Positions 8,566 to 17,061 of a stretch of 64,000 bases of DNA are shown here, piece by piece; the first letter of the stretch is position 1, and each line of letters opens with the position of its first letter. The stretch lies in the NCBI GenBank assembly GCA_045661205.1, contig JAZRFE010000014.1, positions 1-64,000 on the forward strand, given 5' to 3'. The notes under the pieces are model-generated. The model was given only the letters and a program-made list of their open reading frames with translations, searched no databases and was not told the DNA's origin. The translations under genes were made by a program, and so were the position numbers. This DNA is from HGM04593 sp045661205. GTDB taxonomy: Bacteria; Bacteroidota; Bacteroidia; Bacteroidales; Bacteroidaceae.

Positions 8566-8981
8566 AAGAGACCACAATAGACGATTGTCGCATTATAGAG
8601 CTCGGGCGTCATCATGGGGCGAAGGGCAACCTCACCGAGATAGAGAATGGTAAGATAGATGGCTTTGATACCGAGCGCCTCTTTTTCATCTACGATATTC
8701 CCGGCGGTGCATCGCGTGGCGGTCATGCCCACAAGACTCTGCGCGAGCTTATCGTGGCAGCATCGGGCAGTTTCGATGTGTATGTGAACGATGGTACTCG
8801 CGAACGTACGTTCCATCTTAACCGCCCTTCGCAAGCGTTGTTGCTCTCGGCCGGAGTGTGGGAAGAGCTTCGCGACTTTTCGAGTGGGGCGGTGGCTTTG
8901 GTGCTTGCCTCCAAACACTACGATGGCGAGGACTATATTCGCGATTTTGAACAGTTTGTCGATTATAAAAAAGAAAAATGA
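8562..8981 (+). CDS. FdtA-type dTDP-sugar 3,4-ketoisomerase (cupin), second of the pair
   Basis: A 139-residue cupin clearly paralogous to the preceding gene, but with the canonical 'YDIPGGASRGGHAHKTLREL' carrying both histidines of HAH. 'ASGSFDVYVNDG' and 'LSAGVWEELRDF' follow as in FdtA. It should convert dTDP-4-keto-6-deoxyglucose to the 3-keto isomer (C-4 stereochemistry cannot be predicted). ATGA overlaps on both sides show translational coupling with the first cupin and with the aminotransferase, which would use the 3-keto product. No rmlA/rmlB lies here, so the substrate must be made elsewhere. Confidence 0.83.
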   Translation: MKETTIDDCRIIELGRHHGAKGNLTEIENGKIDGFDTERLFFIYDIPGGASRGGHAHKTLRELIVAASGSFDVYVNDGTRERTFHLNRPSQALLLSAGVWEELRDFSSGAVALVLASKHYDGEDYIRDFEQFVDYKKEK

Positions 8982-10078
8982 TAACATACCTCCCGCTTAA
9001 ACAGATTACCGCTTCTTACGAGCCGCAGATAAGCGACGCTTTGCGTCGCGTGGTAGAGCGTGGCTGGTTTCTCTTGGGCGAGGAGAGTGCAGCCTTCGAG
9101 CAAGAGTATGCAGCCTACATTGGCAGCAAACATTGTGTTGCTTGCGGTAACGGATATGATGCTTTGTGGCTCATACTAAGAGCCTACCGTCTGATGGGAG
9201 TGCTGAACGACGGCGACGAAGTTCTTGTGCCCGCAAATACCTTTATTGCTTCGGTGCTTGCAATCACAAACAACAACCTTGTCCCCGTCTTTGTGGAGCC
9301 TGCCCCTGCAACCTATCTTGTTGGCGAGCGCGAGCTACGTGCGGCCGTAACCCCTCGATGCAAGGCTTATATGATGGTGCATCTTTATGGTCGCTGTGCT
9401 TACAGCGATGCGATAGGCGATTTTTGTCGCGAGCGTGGTATAAAGATTGTCGAGGATAATGCTCAGGCACATGGCTGTATGTATGGCGGTGTGCGGCGCA
9501 CAGGCTCTTTGGGCGACGCTGCGGGCCACAGTTTCTACCCCGGCAAAAATTTAGGCTCTTTGGGCGATGCGGGTGCAGTAACCACCGACGATGATCTACT
9601 CATAAACACCATTCTCTCGTTGCACAACTATGGCAGCCGGCAGAAATATGTTCACACGCACGAGGGAGTAAACAGTCGCATCGACGAGCTTCAAGCAGCA
9701 GTGTTACGTGTGAAGTTGCGCCGTCTCGACGAGGATAATGCCCGCCGTCGTGCCATTGCCGCAAGGTATATTGCCGAAATAAAGAACCCTTTGGTGCGCC
9801 TGCCCCAAGTAGATGATCTCCTTTCCAACGTCTTTCACATATTTCCGCTGATGTGCGACAGACGCGACGAGTTGCAACAGCACCTCTCTTCACTCGAAAT
9901 TCAGACGCAGATACATTACCCGCTGCCTCCTCATAAACAGGAGTGCTATGCACAGTGGAACAGCCTCTCGCTACCGGTTGCCGAGGGGCTTTCGGCGTGT
10001 GAATTGAGTCTGCCTTTGCACCCTTTGCTCACCGACAAAGAGGTTGATGAAATTATATCCGCAGTCAATAGCTTTTGA
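8978..10078 (+). CDS. DegT/DnrJ/EryC1/StrS-family sugar aminotransferase (FdtB-like)
   Basis: A 366-residue PLP enzyme. 'GNGYDALWLILRAY' binds the cofactor phosphate, 'VEDNAQAHG' carries the Asp facing the pyridine nitrogen, and 'HSFYPGKNLGSLGDAGA' holds the Schiff-base lysine (about residue 185). These enzymes transfer an amino group from glutamate to keto sugars. Next to FdtA-type isomerases the likely reaction is 3-amination giving a dTDP-3-amino-3,6-dideoxyhexose (FdtB-like). It overlaps the second cupin by ATGA and ends the three-gene unit. No acetyltransferase (FdtC) is linked; the GNAT at 10308 is across the tRNA on the other strand. Confidence 0.87.
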   Translation: MITYLPLKQITASYEPQISDALRRVVERGWFLLGEESAAFEQEYAAYIGSKHCVACGNGYDALWLILRAYRLMGVLNDGDEVLVPANTFIASVLAITNNNLVPVFVEPAPATYLVGERELRAAVTPRCKAYMMVHLYGRCAYSDAIGDFCRERGIKIVEDNAQAHGCMYGGVRRTGSLGDAAGHSFYPGKNLGSLGDAGAVTTDDDLLINTILSLHNYGSRQKYVHTHEGVNSRIDELQAAVLRVKLRRLDEDNARRRAIAARYIAEIKNPLVRLPQVDDLLSNVFHIFPLMCDRRDELQQHLSSLEIQTQIHYPLPPHKQECYAQWNSLSLPVAEGLSACELSLPLHPLLTDKEVDEIISAVNSF

Positions 10079-10118
10079 TTCCCTTTTTGGTCGGGAGTTG
10101 TAATAAAATAGGAAAATA

Positions 10119-10150
10119 CTTGCATTTCCCGACAAAAGCCCTTATCTTTG
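10119..10150 (+). promoter_or_regulatory. Promoter of tRNA-Gln
   Basis: CTTG (10119-10122), 20 bp, TATCTTTG (10143-10150). The predicted start, near 10157, is about 25 nt before the tRNA. Confidence 0.65.
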
Positions 10151-10181
10151 CACAGCTTTTCAAAAGAAAGCAACAGAGGAT

Positions 10182-10252
10182 TGTCCTATGGTGTAATGGT
10201 AGCACAACAGGTTTTGGTTCTGTTTGTCGAGGTTCGAATCCTCGTGGGACAA
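10182..10252 (+). tRNA. tRNA-Gln, anticodon UUG
   Basis: A full cloverleaf can be drawn: acceptor TGTCCTA with TGGGACA, D arm with the AATGGTAG loop, anticodon stem ACAGG/TCTGT closing the 7-base loop TTTTGGT (anticodon TTG), and T arm CGAGG-TTCGAAT-CCTCG. The discriminator base is A at 10252, and CCA is not encoded (CAA follows). 71 nt. It reads CAA and, by wobble, CAG. Confidence 0.95.
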
Positions 10253-10292
10253 CAACGCAAAAAGTCGAGCAGATGCTCGACTTTTTGCGTTG
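10253..10292. terminator. Terminator after tRNA-Gln, shared with the convergent GNAT gene
   Basis: CAACGCAAAAAGTCGAGCA (10253-10271) is the exact reverse complement of 10274-10292. A and T tracts on the two arms allow termination from either strand. Confidence 0.8.
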
Positions 10293-10307
10293 TATGTTGT
10301 TCGGCGA

Positions 10308-10763
10308 TTACTTCTTTTGTTCGTCAAATTTCATTGAATATACATTTGTCTCTTTCGGTGTAAAGCCCACCGAACGGTAGAGCGCGTTTGCTGCCACACG
10401 CGAAGGGCGCGAGGTGAGCATTATTGTCGCTTCGGGATGGTTGGAGCGTACATACTCTATGGCATGCTCCACAAGAGCTCGCCCGAACGAGTGTCCGCGT
10501 TGCGAGGCATCGACCACCACATCCTCTACCCACATTTTCTGGCCTGTGGGCGAGAGTGCACTGCACAGGGTGAGCATGCCTGCGATGTCGCCCTCGGTCT
10601 GCAACAGAAACAGATGTGTGCAGTCGTTGGCTACAAGGCTTTGCAGTTGGTCGGGGGTGAATGTATGGTGCGACGAGGATAGCTGGGGCAACAGTCTCTC
10701 TATTGCCCTTGCATACTCCTCATTGGCTTCGGTAACTTTGAATATAAGAAACCCTTTTCCCAT
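10308..10763 (-). CDS. GNAT-family N-acetyltransferase
   Basis: A 151-residue GNAT protein. Motif A reads 'WVEDVVVDASQRGHSFGRAL' (about residues 78-97), the acetyl-CoA pyrophosphate-binding loop being QRGHSFG; 'ALYRSVGF' near the C-terminus is motif B. The acceptor substrate cannot be predicted. ATG at 10763 directly abuts the TAA of the upstream GHL10 gene (no spacer), so the two are co-transcribed and probably translationally coupled. Confidence 0.87.
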   Translation of the reverse strand: MGKGFLIFKVTEANEEYARAIERLLPQLSSSHHTFTPDQLQSLVANDCTHLFLLQTEGDIAGMLTLCSALSPTGQKMWVEDVVVDASQRGHSFGRALVEHAIEYVRSNHPEATIMLTSRPSRVAANALYRSVGFTPKETNVYSMKFDEQKK

Positions 10764-12263
10764 TTAGAACTTCACTTTCAGCTTTTTACCTTTTGACTCG
10801 TTCTGTGTGCGGTCGAGCGATGTTACCACAAATGTGTATTTACCGCTCATACCCTTGGGCAGATGGTAGAAAGTGTTGGGGGTGATTGCCACGATGTTTG
10901 CCGAGTTGTCGAGGTTTACCTTCTCGCCCTTGGCAAAGCGGTATACTACATAATTTGTAACCTTGTCCATCGCTTTGGTCTTTTCCTTGTTGGGGCTTAT
11001 CCAAACAAGAATATCTCCCTGCGGTGTAGACATCTTTTTAATGCCTTTCACCTTTTTGGGTGCCTTGTTGTCGATGAATTTATATTTGGGCATCAGGGCG
11101 GGGTTGCTGTGGTAGTACTGTTCGAGCACCTCGCGGTAGTGACCCACGTTCTTTGCAGCCGATGCTGCATCCCACAGGCATGAGCCTTGTACGGCGGGCA
11201 GTGAGCGTTGCAATGCAAATTTTGCGGGCTGCTGGTGACGCTTGCTGTTGGTGTGGTCGGCAGCTCTCACAGTGCGGTTCACGTCCTGACCAATATAAAG
11301 AGGTCGATTAGAGGCATGCTGTGCCCACCACTTTACGAGTGTCTCGTAGTCGGCAGCAGTGTGGCCTATCTCCCAATATACCTGGGGAATACAGTAGTCC
11401 ACCCATCCTTCGTTTATCCAATGTATCACGTCGGCATACAGGTCGTCGTAGCTCTGCAAGCCTTTTGTGTCGCTACCTTTGGGCGAGCTTGCCACGTTGC
11501 GATAGATACCGAAAGGCGATACGCCGAACTTTACCCAAGGCTTAGCCTCGCGCACAGTCTTGTGCATCTGCCATATAAGACGGTTCACGTTGTCGCGTCT
11601 CCAGTCGCCTTTGTCGGCAAATCCGCGCTTGTCGCGACGGTAGAATGCTTCGTCGTCGAACTGCTTGCCACCTACGGGATAGGGGTAGAAATAGTCATCG
11701 ATGTGAAAGCCATCTACATCATAGCGTGTTACGATGTCCTTGACGATGGTGCATATCCAGTCGCGGTTCTCCTGCAACGAAGGGTTGAAGAAAAGCTGCG
11801 AGTCGTAGCTGATGAAACGCTCAGGGTGTTTGCAACTCAGATGCTTCTCGTTAAGTTTGTGTGTGGTCTTGGTTTTTGCACGATAGGGGTTAATCCATGC
11901 GTGCAGCTCCATACCTCGTGCATGCGCCTCTTTTACCATCCACTCCAGCGGGTCCCATCCCGGGTCTTTGCCCTGAGTGCCTGTGAGGAAACGGCTCCAA
12001 GGCTCGTACGGCGACTTGTAAAGAGCATCGCCCTCGACACGCACCTGGAATATTATTGCATTGATATTGGCCTTTTTCAGGTCGTTGAGCATGTTTATAA
12101 GATAACCTTTCATTTCGGGGGCATCCATGCCCAGGAATTGTCCGTTTACGGCTTGTATCCATGCTCCGCGAAACTCTCTTTTGGGGTTCTTTACTTCGGC
12201 GGTTGCAATGGTACACATCAACGCCATTAATACACACAAGCAAATTCTATGTAAATATCTCAT
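10764..12263 (-). CDS. Secreted glycosyl-hydrolase-like protein, GHL10/DUF187 (YngK) family
   Basis: About 499 residues with an N-terminal signal peptide ('MRYLHRICLCVLMALMCTIA'). The TIM-barrel opens with 'EFRGAWIQAVNG' and carries 'AIIFQVRVEGDALY', 'ELHAWINPYRA' and 'DVDGFHIDDYFYPYP', all hallmarks of the GHL10 family (YngK, DUF187); a C-terminal beta-sandwich of about 110 residues follows. Related proteins act on peptidoglycan-like or other glycans, but activity is rarely shown. ATG at 12263 is preferred to a TTG seven codons upstream because it begins a normal signal peptide. TATCTTTG on the minus strand (12296-12303) with CTTG about 18 bp further up is the likely promoter. Confidence 0.82.
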   Translation of the reverse strand: MRYLHRICLCVLMALMCTIATAEVKNPKREFRGAWIQAVNGQFLGMDAPEMKGYLINMLNDLKKANINAIIFQVRVEGDALYKSPYEPWSRFLTGTQGKDPGWDPLEWMVKEAHARGMELHAWINPYRAKTKTTHKLNEKHLSCKHPERFISYDSQLFFNPSLQENRDWICTIVKDIVTRYDVDGFHIDDYFYPYPVGGKQFDDEAFYRRDKRGFADKGDWRRDNVNRLIWQMHKTVREAKPWVKFGVSPFGIYRNVASSPKGSDTKGLQSYDDLYADVIHWINEGWVDYCIPQVYWEIGHTAADYETLVKWWAQHASNRPLYIGQDVNRTVRAADHTNSKRHQQPAKFALQRSLPAVQGSCLWDAASAAKNVGHYREVLEQYYHSNPALMPKYKFIDNKAPKKVKGIKKMSTPQGDILVWISPNKEKTKAMDKVTNYVVYRFAKGEKVNLDNSANIVAITPNTFYHLPKGMSGKYTFVVTSLDRTQNESKGKKLKVKF

Positions 12264-12352
12264 ACAGATTATTATTATTCGCAATATTTTTGATGCAAAG
12301 ATAGTGCAAACGAGCGTAACGCAAGTTTACTTGCAGGTTACAAAGCGAGTGC

Positions 12353-12392
12353 AGCCTATTTTCGCGGTATAATTATACCGCAAAGATAGGCT
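12353..12392. repeat. 40-bp near-perfect palindrome in the GHL10-uvrA divergent intergenic region
   Basis: Left arm AGCCTATTTTCGCGGTATAA (12353-12372) and right arm (12373-12392) are reverse complements except at two positions; the inner 18 bp, GCGGTATAATTATACCGC, are perfect. It sits between divergent genes, where a terminator is not expected, so an operator or a protein-binding palindrome is more likely. Confidence 0.7.
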
Positions 12393-12446
12393 CTTTTGCT
12401 TATTTTTCCAATTTCGCGAAGTTGCTTTAATACTATTTCGCTATTA

Positions 12447-12481
12447 TTTGGAGCGTGATGCGAAAAAAAACTGTAACTTTG
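12447..12481 (+). promoter_or_regulatory. Candidate uvrA promoter
   Basis: TAACTTTG at 12474-12481 fits the -7 consensus and lies 29 nt before the uvrA start. TTTG at 12447-12450 is 23 bp upstream, slightly longer than usual. Confidence 0.45.
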
Positions 12482-12509
12482 CTTGATTTTGTTTTCGTAA
12501 ATTAGGAAA

Positions 12510-15296
12510 ATGGCAGACTGTGACAATATAATAATACGTGGTGCGCGCGTGAATAATCTCAAGAATGTGGATGTTGATATTCCGCGTGGCAAACTTGTGG
12601 TGATTACCGGACTTTCAGGCTCGGGAAAATCTTCGTTGGCTTTTGATACGTTGTATGCCGAAGGGCAGCGTCGCTACGTTGAGTCTCTCTCGTCGTATGC
12701 GCGTCAGTTTTTGGGGCAGATGAACAAACCCGAGTGTAATTTCATCAAGGGCATTCCCCCCGCAATAGCCATAGAGCAGAAGGTGAACAACCGCAACCCG
12801 CGTTCCACCGTCGGCACATCCACCGAAATTTATGAATATCTCAAACTGCTATATGCGCGTGTGGGAAAGACCTACTCGCCTGTGAGTGGTACACTTGTAA
12901 AAAAACAGACACCAGAGGATCTTGTGGCTTGCATGCTCGCTCACGACGAGGGAGCACGTTTCCTGTTGCTCTCGCCCATAGAGCTGCGCAAAGGGCGCAG
13001 CGTAGAGGAGCAGTTGTCGGTGTATATGCAGCAGGGATTTACCAGACTGTATGTAAACGGTGAGGTGGTGCGCATCGAGGATTATACCCCAAAGAAAAAG
13101 GACAAACTTTATCTGCTTATCGACCGTCTGACGGCAAGCAGTGCCCAAGAGACCACTGTTCGTCTGCTCGACTCGGCCGAGACGGCCTTTTACGAGGGCA
13201 ACGGCTCTTGTGCCATGAAGTTCCTCAATGAAGAGCAGATGCACACCTTCAGCATACGTTTCGAGGCCGATGGCATGGAGTTCGAAGAGCCCACAGAACA
13301 GATGTTCTCCTTCAACTCACCCATAGGTGCCTGTCCCGACTGCGAAGGCTTCGGCCGCATTGTAGGCATAGACGAAAACCTCGTAGTTCCCAACAAATCC
13401 CTTAGTGTATATGATGGAGCTGTCTTCTGCTGGCGCGGCGAGAAGATGGGCGAGTGGAAAACCCTCTTCTGCCACCATGCGCCCGCCGACGATTTCCCCA
13501 TCTTCGAGCCATACTACAACCTCACTCCCGAGCAACGCGACTATCTGTGGCACAAAGGCCCATACATCCCCGAATACGACGAGCGCATCTGTATCGACAA
13601 CTTTTTTGAGATGGTGCGCGAGAACCAATATAAGATACAGTATCGTGTGATGCTTGCCCGCTATCGCGGAAAACCTATCTGTCCCACGTGCAACGGTACA
13701 CGCCTCAAATGCGAGGCCGGATATGTGAAGGTGGGCACAAAGAGCATAGCCGAACTAGTGGATATGCCCATTACCCGTCTGAAAGAATTCTTCGACAACC
13801 TTGTTCTCGAAGGAAACGACGCAACTGTGGCACGCCGCATTCTTGCCGAAATTACAGGTCGCATAGACTGCCTGATGGATGTAGGTCTCGGTTACCTGAC
13901 GCTCAACCGATTGAGCAGCACCCTGTCGGGTGGAGAGAGCCAGCGCATAAATCTTGTAACATCGCTCGGTAGCTCCCTTGTCGGTTCATTGTACATACTC
14001 GACGAGCCGAGTATCGGCTTGCATAGTCGCGACACGGAACGCCTGATAAAGGTGTTGCGCCGTCTGCAACAGTTGGGCAATACAGTGGTGGTAGTTGAGC
14101 ACGACGAAGATATAATACGTGCCGCCGACTATATAATAGACGTAGGCCCCAAGGCCGGGCGTCTCGGCGGAGAAATAGTCTATTGCGGCGATATGAAAAA
14201 ACTCGACCCCGATAGCAAAAGCTATACCGTGAAATATCTTTTGGGACTCGACGAGATACCCGTTCCGCGCCACCGTCGCTCTTCGCGCAATTTCATCACC
14301 ATAAAAGGTGCGCGTGAGAACAACCTCAAAGGCATCGACGTGAACATCCCGTTAAACGTGCTCACTGTGGTCAGCGGAGTCAGCGGTTCGGGAAAGTCCA
14401 CCCTTGTGCGCGACATTCTCTATCGCTCGCTGCAACGACAGTTTGGCGAGGGAACGGAAAGCCCCGGGCAGTGTGACAGCATAGAGGGTGCGCTCAAACT
14501 CATAAAAGCTGTTGAGTTTGTCGATCAAAACCCCATAGGCAAGTCCTCGCGCTCCAACCCCGTAACCTACCTCAAGGCTTACGACGAGATACGTCAGCTC
14601 TATGCCCGTCAGCCTCTTGCCAAGCAGATGGGATACACAGCGGGTTATTTTTCCTTCAACTCCGACGGTGGCCGTTGCGAAGAGTGCAAAGGCGAGGGTA
14701 CCATCACTGTTGAGATGCAGTTCATGGCTAATATGAAATTGCAGTGCGAGGTGTGTCATGGCAAGCGATTCAAGAGCGAAACGCTCGAAGTGAAGTTCCA
14801 CGACAAGAGTGTTTACGATGTTCTCGAAATGACAGTGAACGAGGCTATCGAGTTTTTCGGGAAATATGAACAGCACACCATTGTTGCTCGTCTGCAACCG
14901 TTGCAGGATGTAGGTCTCGGCTACATAAAGCTGGGACAGTCGTCATCGACCCTTTCGGGTGGCGAGAACCAGCGTGTGAAACTTGCCTATTACCTGAGCC
15001 TTGCCAATGCCCACCCCACGCTCTTCATCTTCGACGAGCCTACAACGGGATTGCACTTCCACGACATAAAGAAACTGCTCGACTCCTTTGAACGCCTTGT
15101 GGCTCGCGGACATACACTTGTAATCATTGAGCACAACCTCGACGTCATCAAGTGTGCCGACCACCTTATCGACCTCGGCCCAGACGGTGGCGAGGATGGC
15201 GGTCGTGTGGTTGCCGAGGGTACTCCCGAAGAGGTTGCTCAGAACCCCGCTTCGGCGACGGGCATTTATCTGAAAGAGAAACTTGCGGTAAAATAA
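12510..15296 (+). CDS. uvrA: Excinuclease ABC subunit A
   Basis: A 928-residue damage-recognition ATPase of nucleotide excision repair, acting with UvrB and UvrC. Two ABC modules are complete: Walker A 'GLSGSGKSSLA' (about 33) and 'GVSGSGKSTLV' (about 628), signatures 'LSGGESQRINL' and 'LSGGENQRVKL', and Walker B 'LYILDEPSIGLH' and 'LFIFDEPTTGLH'. The C-terminal zinc module has CEEC...CEVC. In the N-terminal zinc module only CPDC remains; the first CxxC pair of E. coli UvrA is replaced by 'RFEADG', a form I recall from other Bacteroidetes. No LexA box is recognisable. A bidirectional terminator follows. Confidence 0.97.
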   Translation: MADCDNIIIRGARVNNLKNVDVDIPRGKLVVITGLSGSGKSSLAFDTLYAEGQRRYVESLSSYARQFLGQMNKPECNFIKGIPPAIAIEQKVNNRNPRSTVGTSTEIYEYLKLLYARVGKTYSPVSGTLVKKQTPEDLVACMLAHDEGARFLLLSPIELRKGRSVEEQLSVYMQQGFTRLYVNGEVVRIEDYTPKKKDKLYLLIDRLTASSAQETTVRLLDSAETAFYEGNGSCAMKFLNEEQMHTFSIRFEADGMEFEEPTEQMFSFNSPIGACPDCEGFGRIVGIDENLVVPNKSLSVYDGAVFCWRGEKMGEWKTLFCHHAPADDFPIFEPYYNLTPEQRDYLWHKGPYIPEYDERICIDNFFEMVRENQYKIQYRVMLARYRGKPICPTCNGTRLKCEAGYVKVGTKSIAELVDMPITRLKEFFDNLVLEGNDATVARRILAEITGRIDCLMDVGLGYLTLNRLSSTLSGGESQRINLVTSLGSSLVGSLYILDEPSIGLHSRDTERLIKVLRRLQQLGNTVVVVEHDEDIIRAADYIIDVGPKAGRLGGEIVYCGDMKKLDPDSKSYTVKYLLGLDEIPVPRHRRSSRNFITIKGARENNLKGIDVNIPLNVLTVVSGVSGSGKSTLVRDILYRSLQRQFGEGTESPGQCDSIEGALKLIKAVEFVDQNPIGKSSRSNPVTYLKAYDEIRQLYARQPLAKQMGYTAGYFSFNSDGGRCEECKGEGTITVEMQFMANMKLQCEVCHGKRFKSETLEVKFHDKSVYDVLEMTVNEAIEFFGKYEQHTIVARLQPLQDVGLGYIKLGQSSSTLSGGENQRVKLAYYLSLANAHPTLFIFDEPTTGLHFHDIKKLLDSFERLVARGHTLVIIEHNLDVIKCADHLIDLGPDGGEDGGRVVAEGTPEEVAQNPASATGIYLKEKLAVK

Positions 15297-15342
15297 TACA
15301 GCCTCTTCTCGGCAATCTGTTTCATTACCGTAGATAGCATAC

Positions 15343-15376
15343 AAAAAGGGCTTTGCCACACGGCAAAGCCCTTTTT
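15343..15376. terminator. Bidirectional terminator between uvrA and ilvC
   Basis: AAAAAGGGCTTTGCC (15343-15357), 4-nt loop, GGCAAAGCCCTTTTT (15362-15376). The 15-bp stem with A/T tracts serves both convergent transcripts, uvrA and the ilv operon. Confidence 0.9.
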
Positions 15377-15397
15377 ATGTATAGTGCTTTTATGCGA

Positions 15398-16453
15398 TTA
15401 CTTCGCGGGGGTGTCGTTCTCGGGACGGAGCTGACGAACAACCACAGCAGTACGCCACATTTCGCTCTCGCGAAGAGCTTTCAACTCCTCGTTGAGTTTC
15501 TCGCGGTAGTCGGGCTGTGAGTTAGAGTCGATAGAACGCTGAGCCTCTTTACCTGTCTTAACTGAATCGTAGAGCTGGTACATTACAGGCTTGATAGCAT
15601 CGTGGAAAGGAGTCATCCAGTCGAGAGCACCACGCTGTGCTGTTGTAGAACAGTTAGCGTACATCCAGTCCATACCGTTCTTAGCGAAGAGGGGCATCAA
15701 AGACTGTGTAAGCTCCTCAACTGTCTCGTTAAATGCCTCAGAGGGTGTGTGGCCGTTCTCGCGCAATACCTCGTACTGTGCAAGCAAAAGACCCTGGATA
15801 GCACCCATCAAAGAACCACGCTCGCCTGTAAGGTCAGAAACAGCCTCGCGCTGGAATGTTGTCTCGAACATGTAACCAGAACCGATACCGATACCGAATG
15901 CGAGTACGCGCTCCATAGCACGACCTGTTGCATCCTGATAGATAGCGTATGAAGAGTTCAAACCGCGACCCTCAAGGAACATTGTACGCAATGAAGTACC
16001 TGAACCCTTGGGCGCAACCATGATAACGTCGATGTCAGCGGGAGGAACAATACCTGTTCTGTCGCTCCAGTTGATACCGAAACCGTGTGAGAAGTAGAGA
16101 GCCTTGCCTGCTGTGAGGTAGGGTTTTACGCTGGGCCATACTGCAATCTGTGCAGCGTCTGACAAAAGAAGACATACGATTGTACCCTTCTCGGCTGCCT
16201 CTTCGATAGAGAAGAGTGTCTCACCGGGAACCCAACCGTCTTTAACGGCTTTCTCGTATGTTTTACCCTCGCGCTGACCAACGATTACGTTGAAACCGTT
16301 GTCACGCAAGTTGCATGCCTGACCGGGACCCTGTACGCCGTAACCGAGCACTGCGATTGTTTCGTTTTTCAATACCTCGCGAGCTTTCTCAAGTGAAAAC
16401 TCTTTTGAAGTCATCACATTTTCGAGGACTCCACCAAAATTCAATTCTGCCAT
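15398..16453 (-). CDS. ilvC: Ketol-acid reductoisomerase
   Basis: A 351-residue enzyme that isomerises and reduces 2-acetolactate or 2-aceto-2-hydroxybutyrate with NADPH in valine, isoleucine and leucine synthesis. The Rossmann loop reads 'LGYGVQGPGQACNLRD' rather than the common GSQGHAHALNLRD, a Bacteroidetes-type variant; the metal-binding 'SDLTGERGSLMGAIQG' (Asp, Glu) is intact. It is the last gene of the ilvD-ilvB-ilvN-ilvC operon, 30 bases after ilvN. In some Bacteroides operons an acyl-ACP thioesterase gene lies in between; it is absent here. Confidence 0.96.
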   Translation of the reverse strand: MAELNFGGVLENVMTSKEFSLEKAREVLKNETIAVLGYGVQGPGQACNLRDNGFNVIVGQREGKTYEKAVKDGWVPGETLFSIEEAAEKGTIVCLLLSDAAQIAVWPSVKPYLTAGKALYFSHGFGINWSDRTGIVPPADIDVIMVAPKGSGTSLRTMFLEGRGLNSSYAIYQDATGRAMERVLAFGIGIGSGYMFETTFQREAVSDLTGERGSLMGAIQGLLLAQYEVLRENGHTPSEAFNETVEELTQSLMPLFAKNGMDWMYANCSTTAQRGALDWMTPFHDAIKPVMYQLYDSVKTGKEAQRSIDSNSQPDYREKLNEELKALRESEMWRTAVVVRQLRPENDTPAK

Positions 16454-16483
16454 AATGTTTTTTTTATTTTTAAAAGTTTTTTG

Positions 16484-17035
16484 TTATCTGTTTACGCCTT
16501 TGCGCTTTGCATCTTCGTTGAAGAGCTGTTCGCTAAGGTCTTCGTTATAATCTCTTGTAATTGCCACACGGCCCGATTTTACATACTGTAGCAAGCACTG
16601 CTCGGCTACAAACTCTTTGTAAAGTGTTACTATCTCCTCGGTCTTGCCGGTTTTCTCGACAAGCACATATGAGGCATTTATCTCAAGCACTCGAGCGTTG
16701 TTGTGGCGTATGATTTTTGATACCTGCTTGTTGTTCAGCATCTTGGGAGTAGAGATTTTGTAAAGAGCAACCTCCTGCATGAAAATCTCCTTGTCGGTGT
16801 AGTAGTCGGCCTTCACCACGTCTATTCTCTTTTCAATGCGCTTTGCCACTTTCTTTATAGTCTCTTCCTCGGCCTCCAGGGTGATGGTGTAACGGTGTAT
16901 GCCCTCTATCGATGACGATGAAACGTTGAGTGTTTCAATGTTCATCTGACGGCGTGTGAACTCAGCGGTAACCTGATTCAAGAGACCCGCAATATTCTCG
17001 GAATATACAATTAATGTAAATAATTTCTTCTCCAT
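16484..17035 (-). CDS. ilvN: Acetolactate synthase small (regulatory) subunit
   Basis: A 183-residue regulatory subunit. The N-terminal ACT domain begins 'LFTLIVYSENIAGLLNQVTA' and contains 'NIETLNVSSSSIEGIHRYTI'; the second half corresponds to the ALS_ss C-terminal domain. It binds valine and modulates the catalytic subunit encoded by the gene immediately upstream (26-base gap). Its length is that of the long-type small subunits (IlvH-like) rather than the short E. coli IlvN. Confidence 0.93.
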   Translation of the reverse strand: MEKKLFTLIVYSENIAGLLNQVTAEFTRRQMNIETLNVSSSSIEGIHRYTITLEAEEETIKKVAKRIEKRIDVVKADYYTDKEIFMQEVALYKISTPKMLNNKQVSKIIRHNNARVLEINASYVLVEKTGKTEEIVTLYKEFVAEQCLLQYVKSGRVAITRDYNEDLSEQLFNEDAKRKGVNR

Positions 17036-17061
17036 AATAGTGTCCTTTTGAATCGGTTTTT

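Noticed and set aside
11208..12230. 340-codon open frame antisense to the GHL10 gene
   Set aside because: An antisense shadow of a well-supported gene with signal peptide and family motifs.
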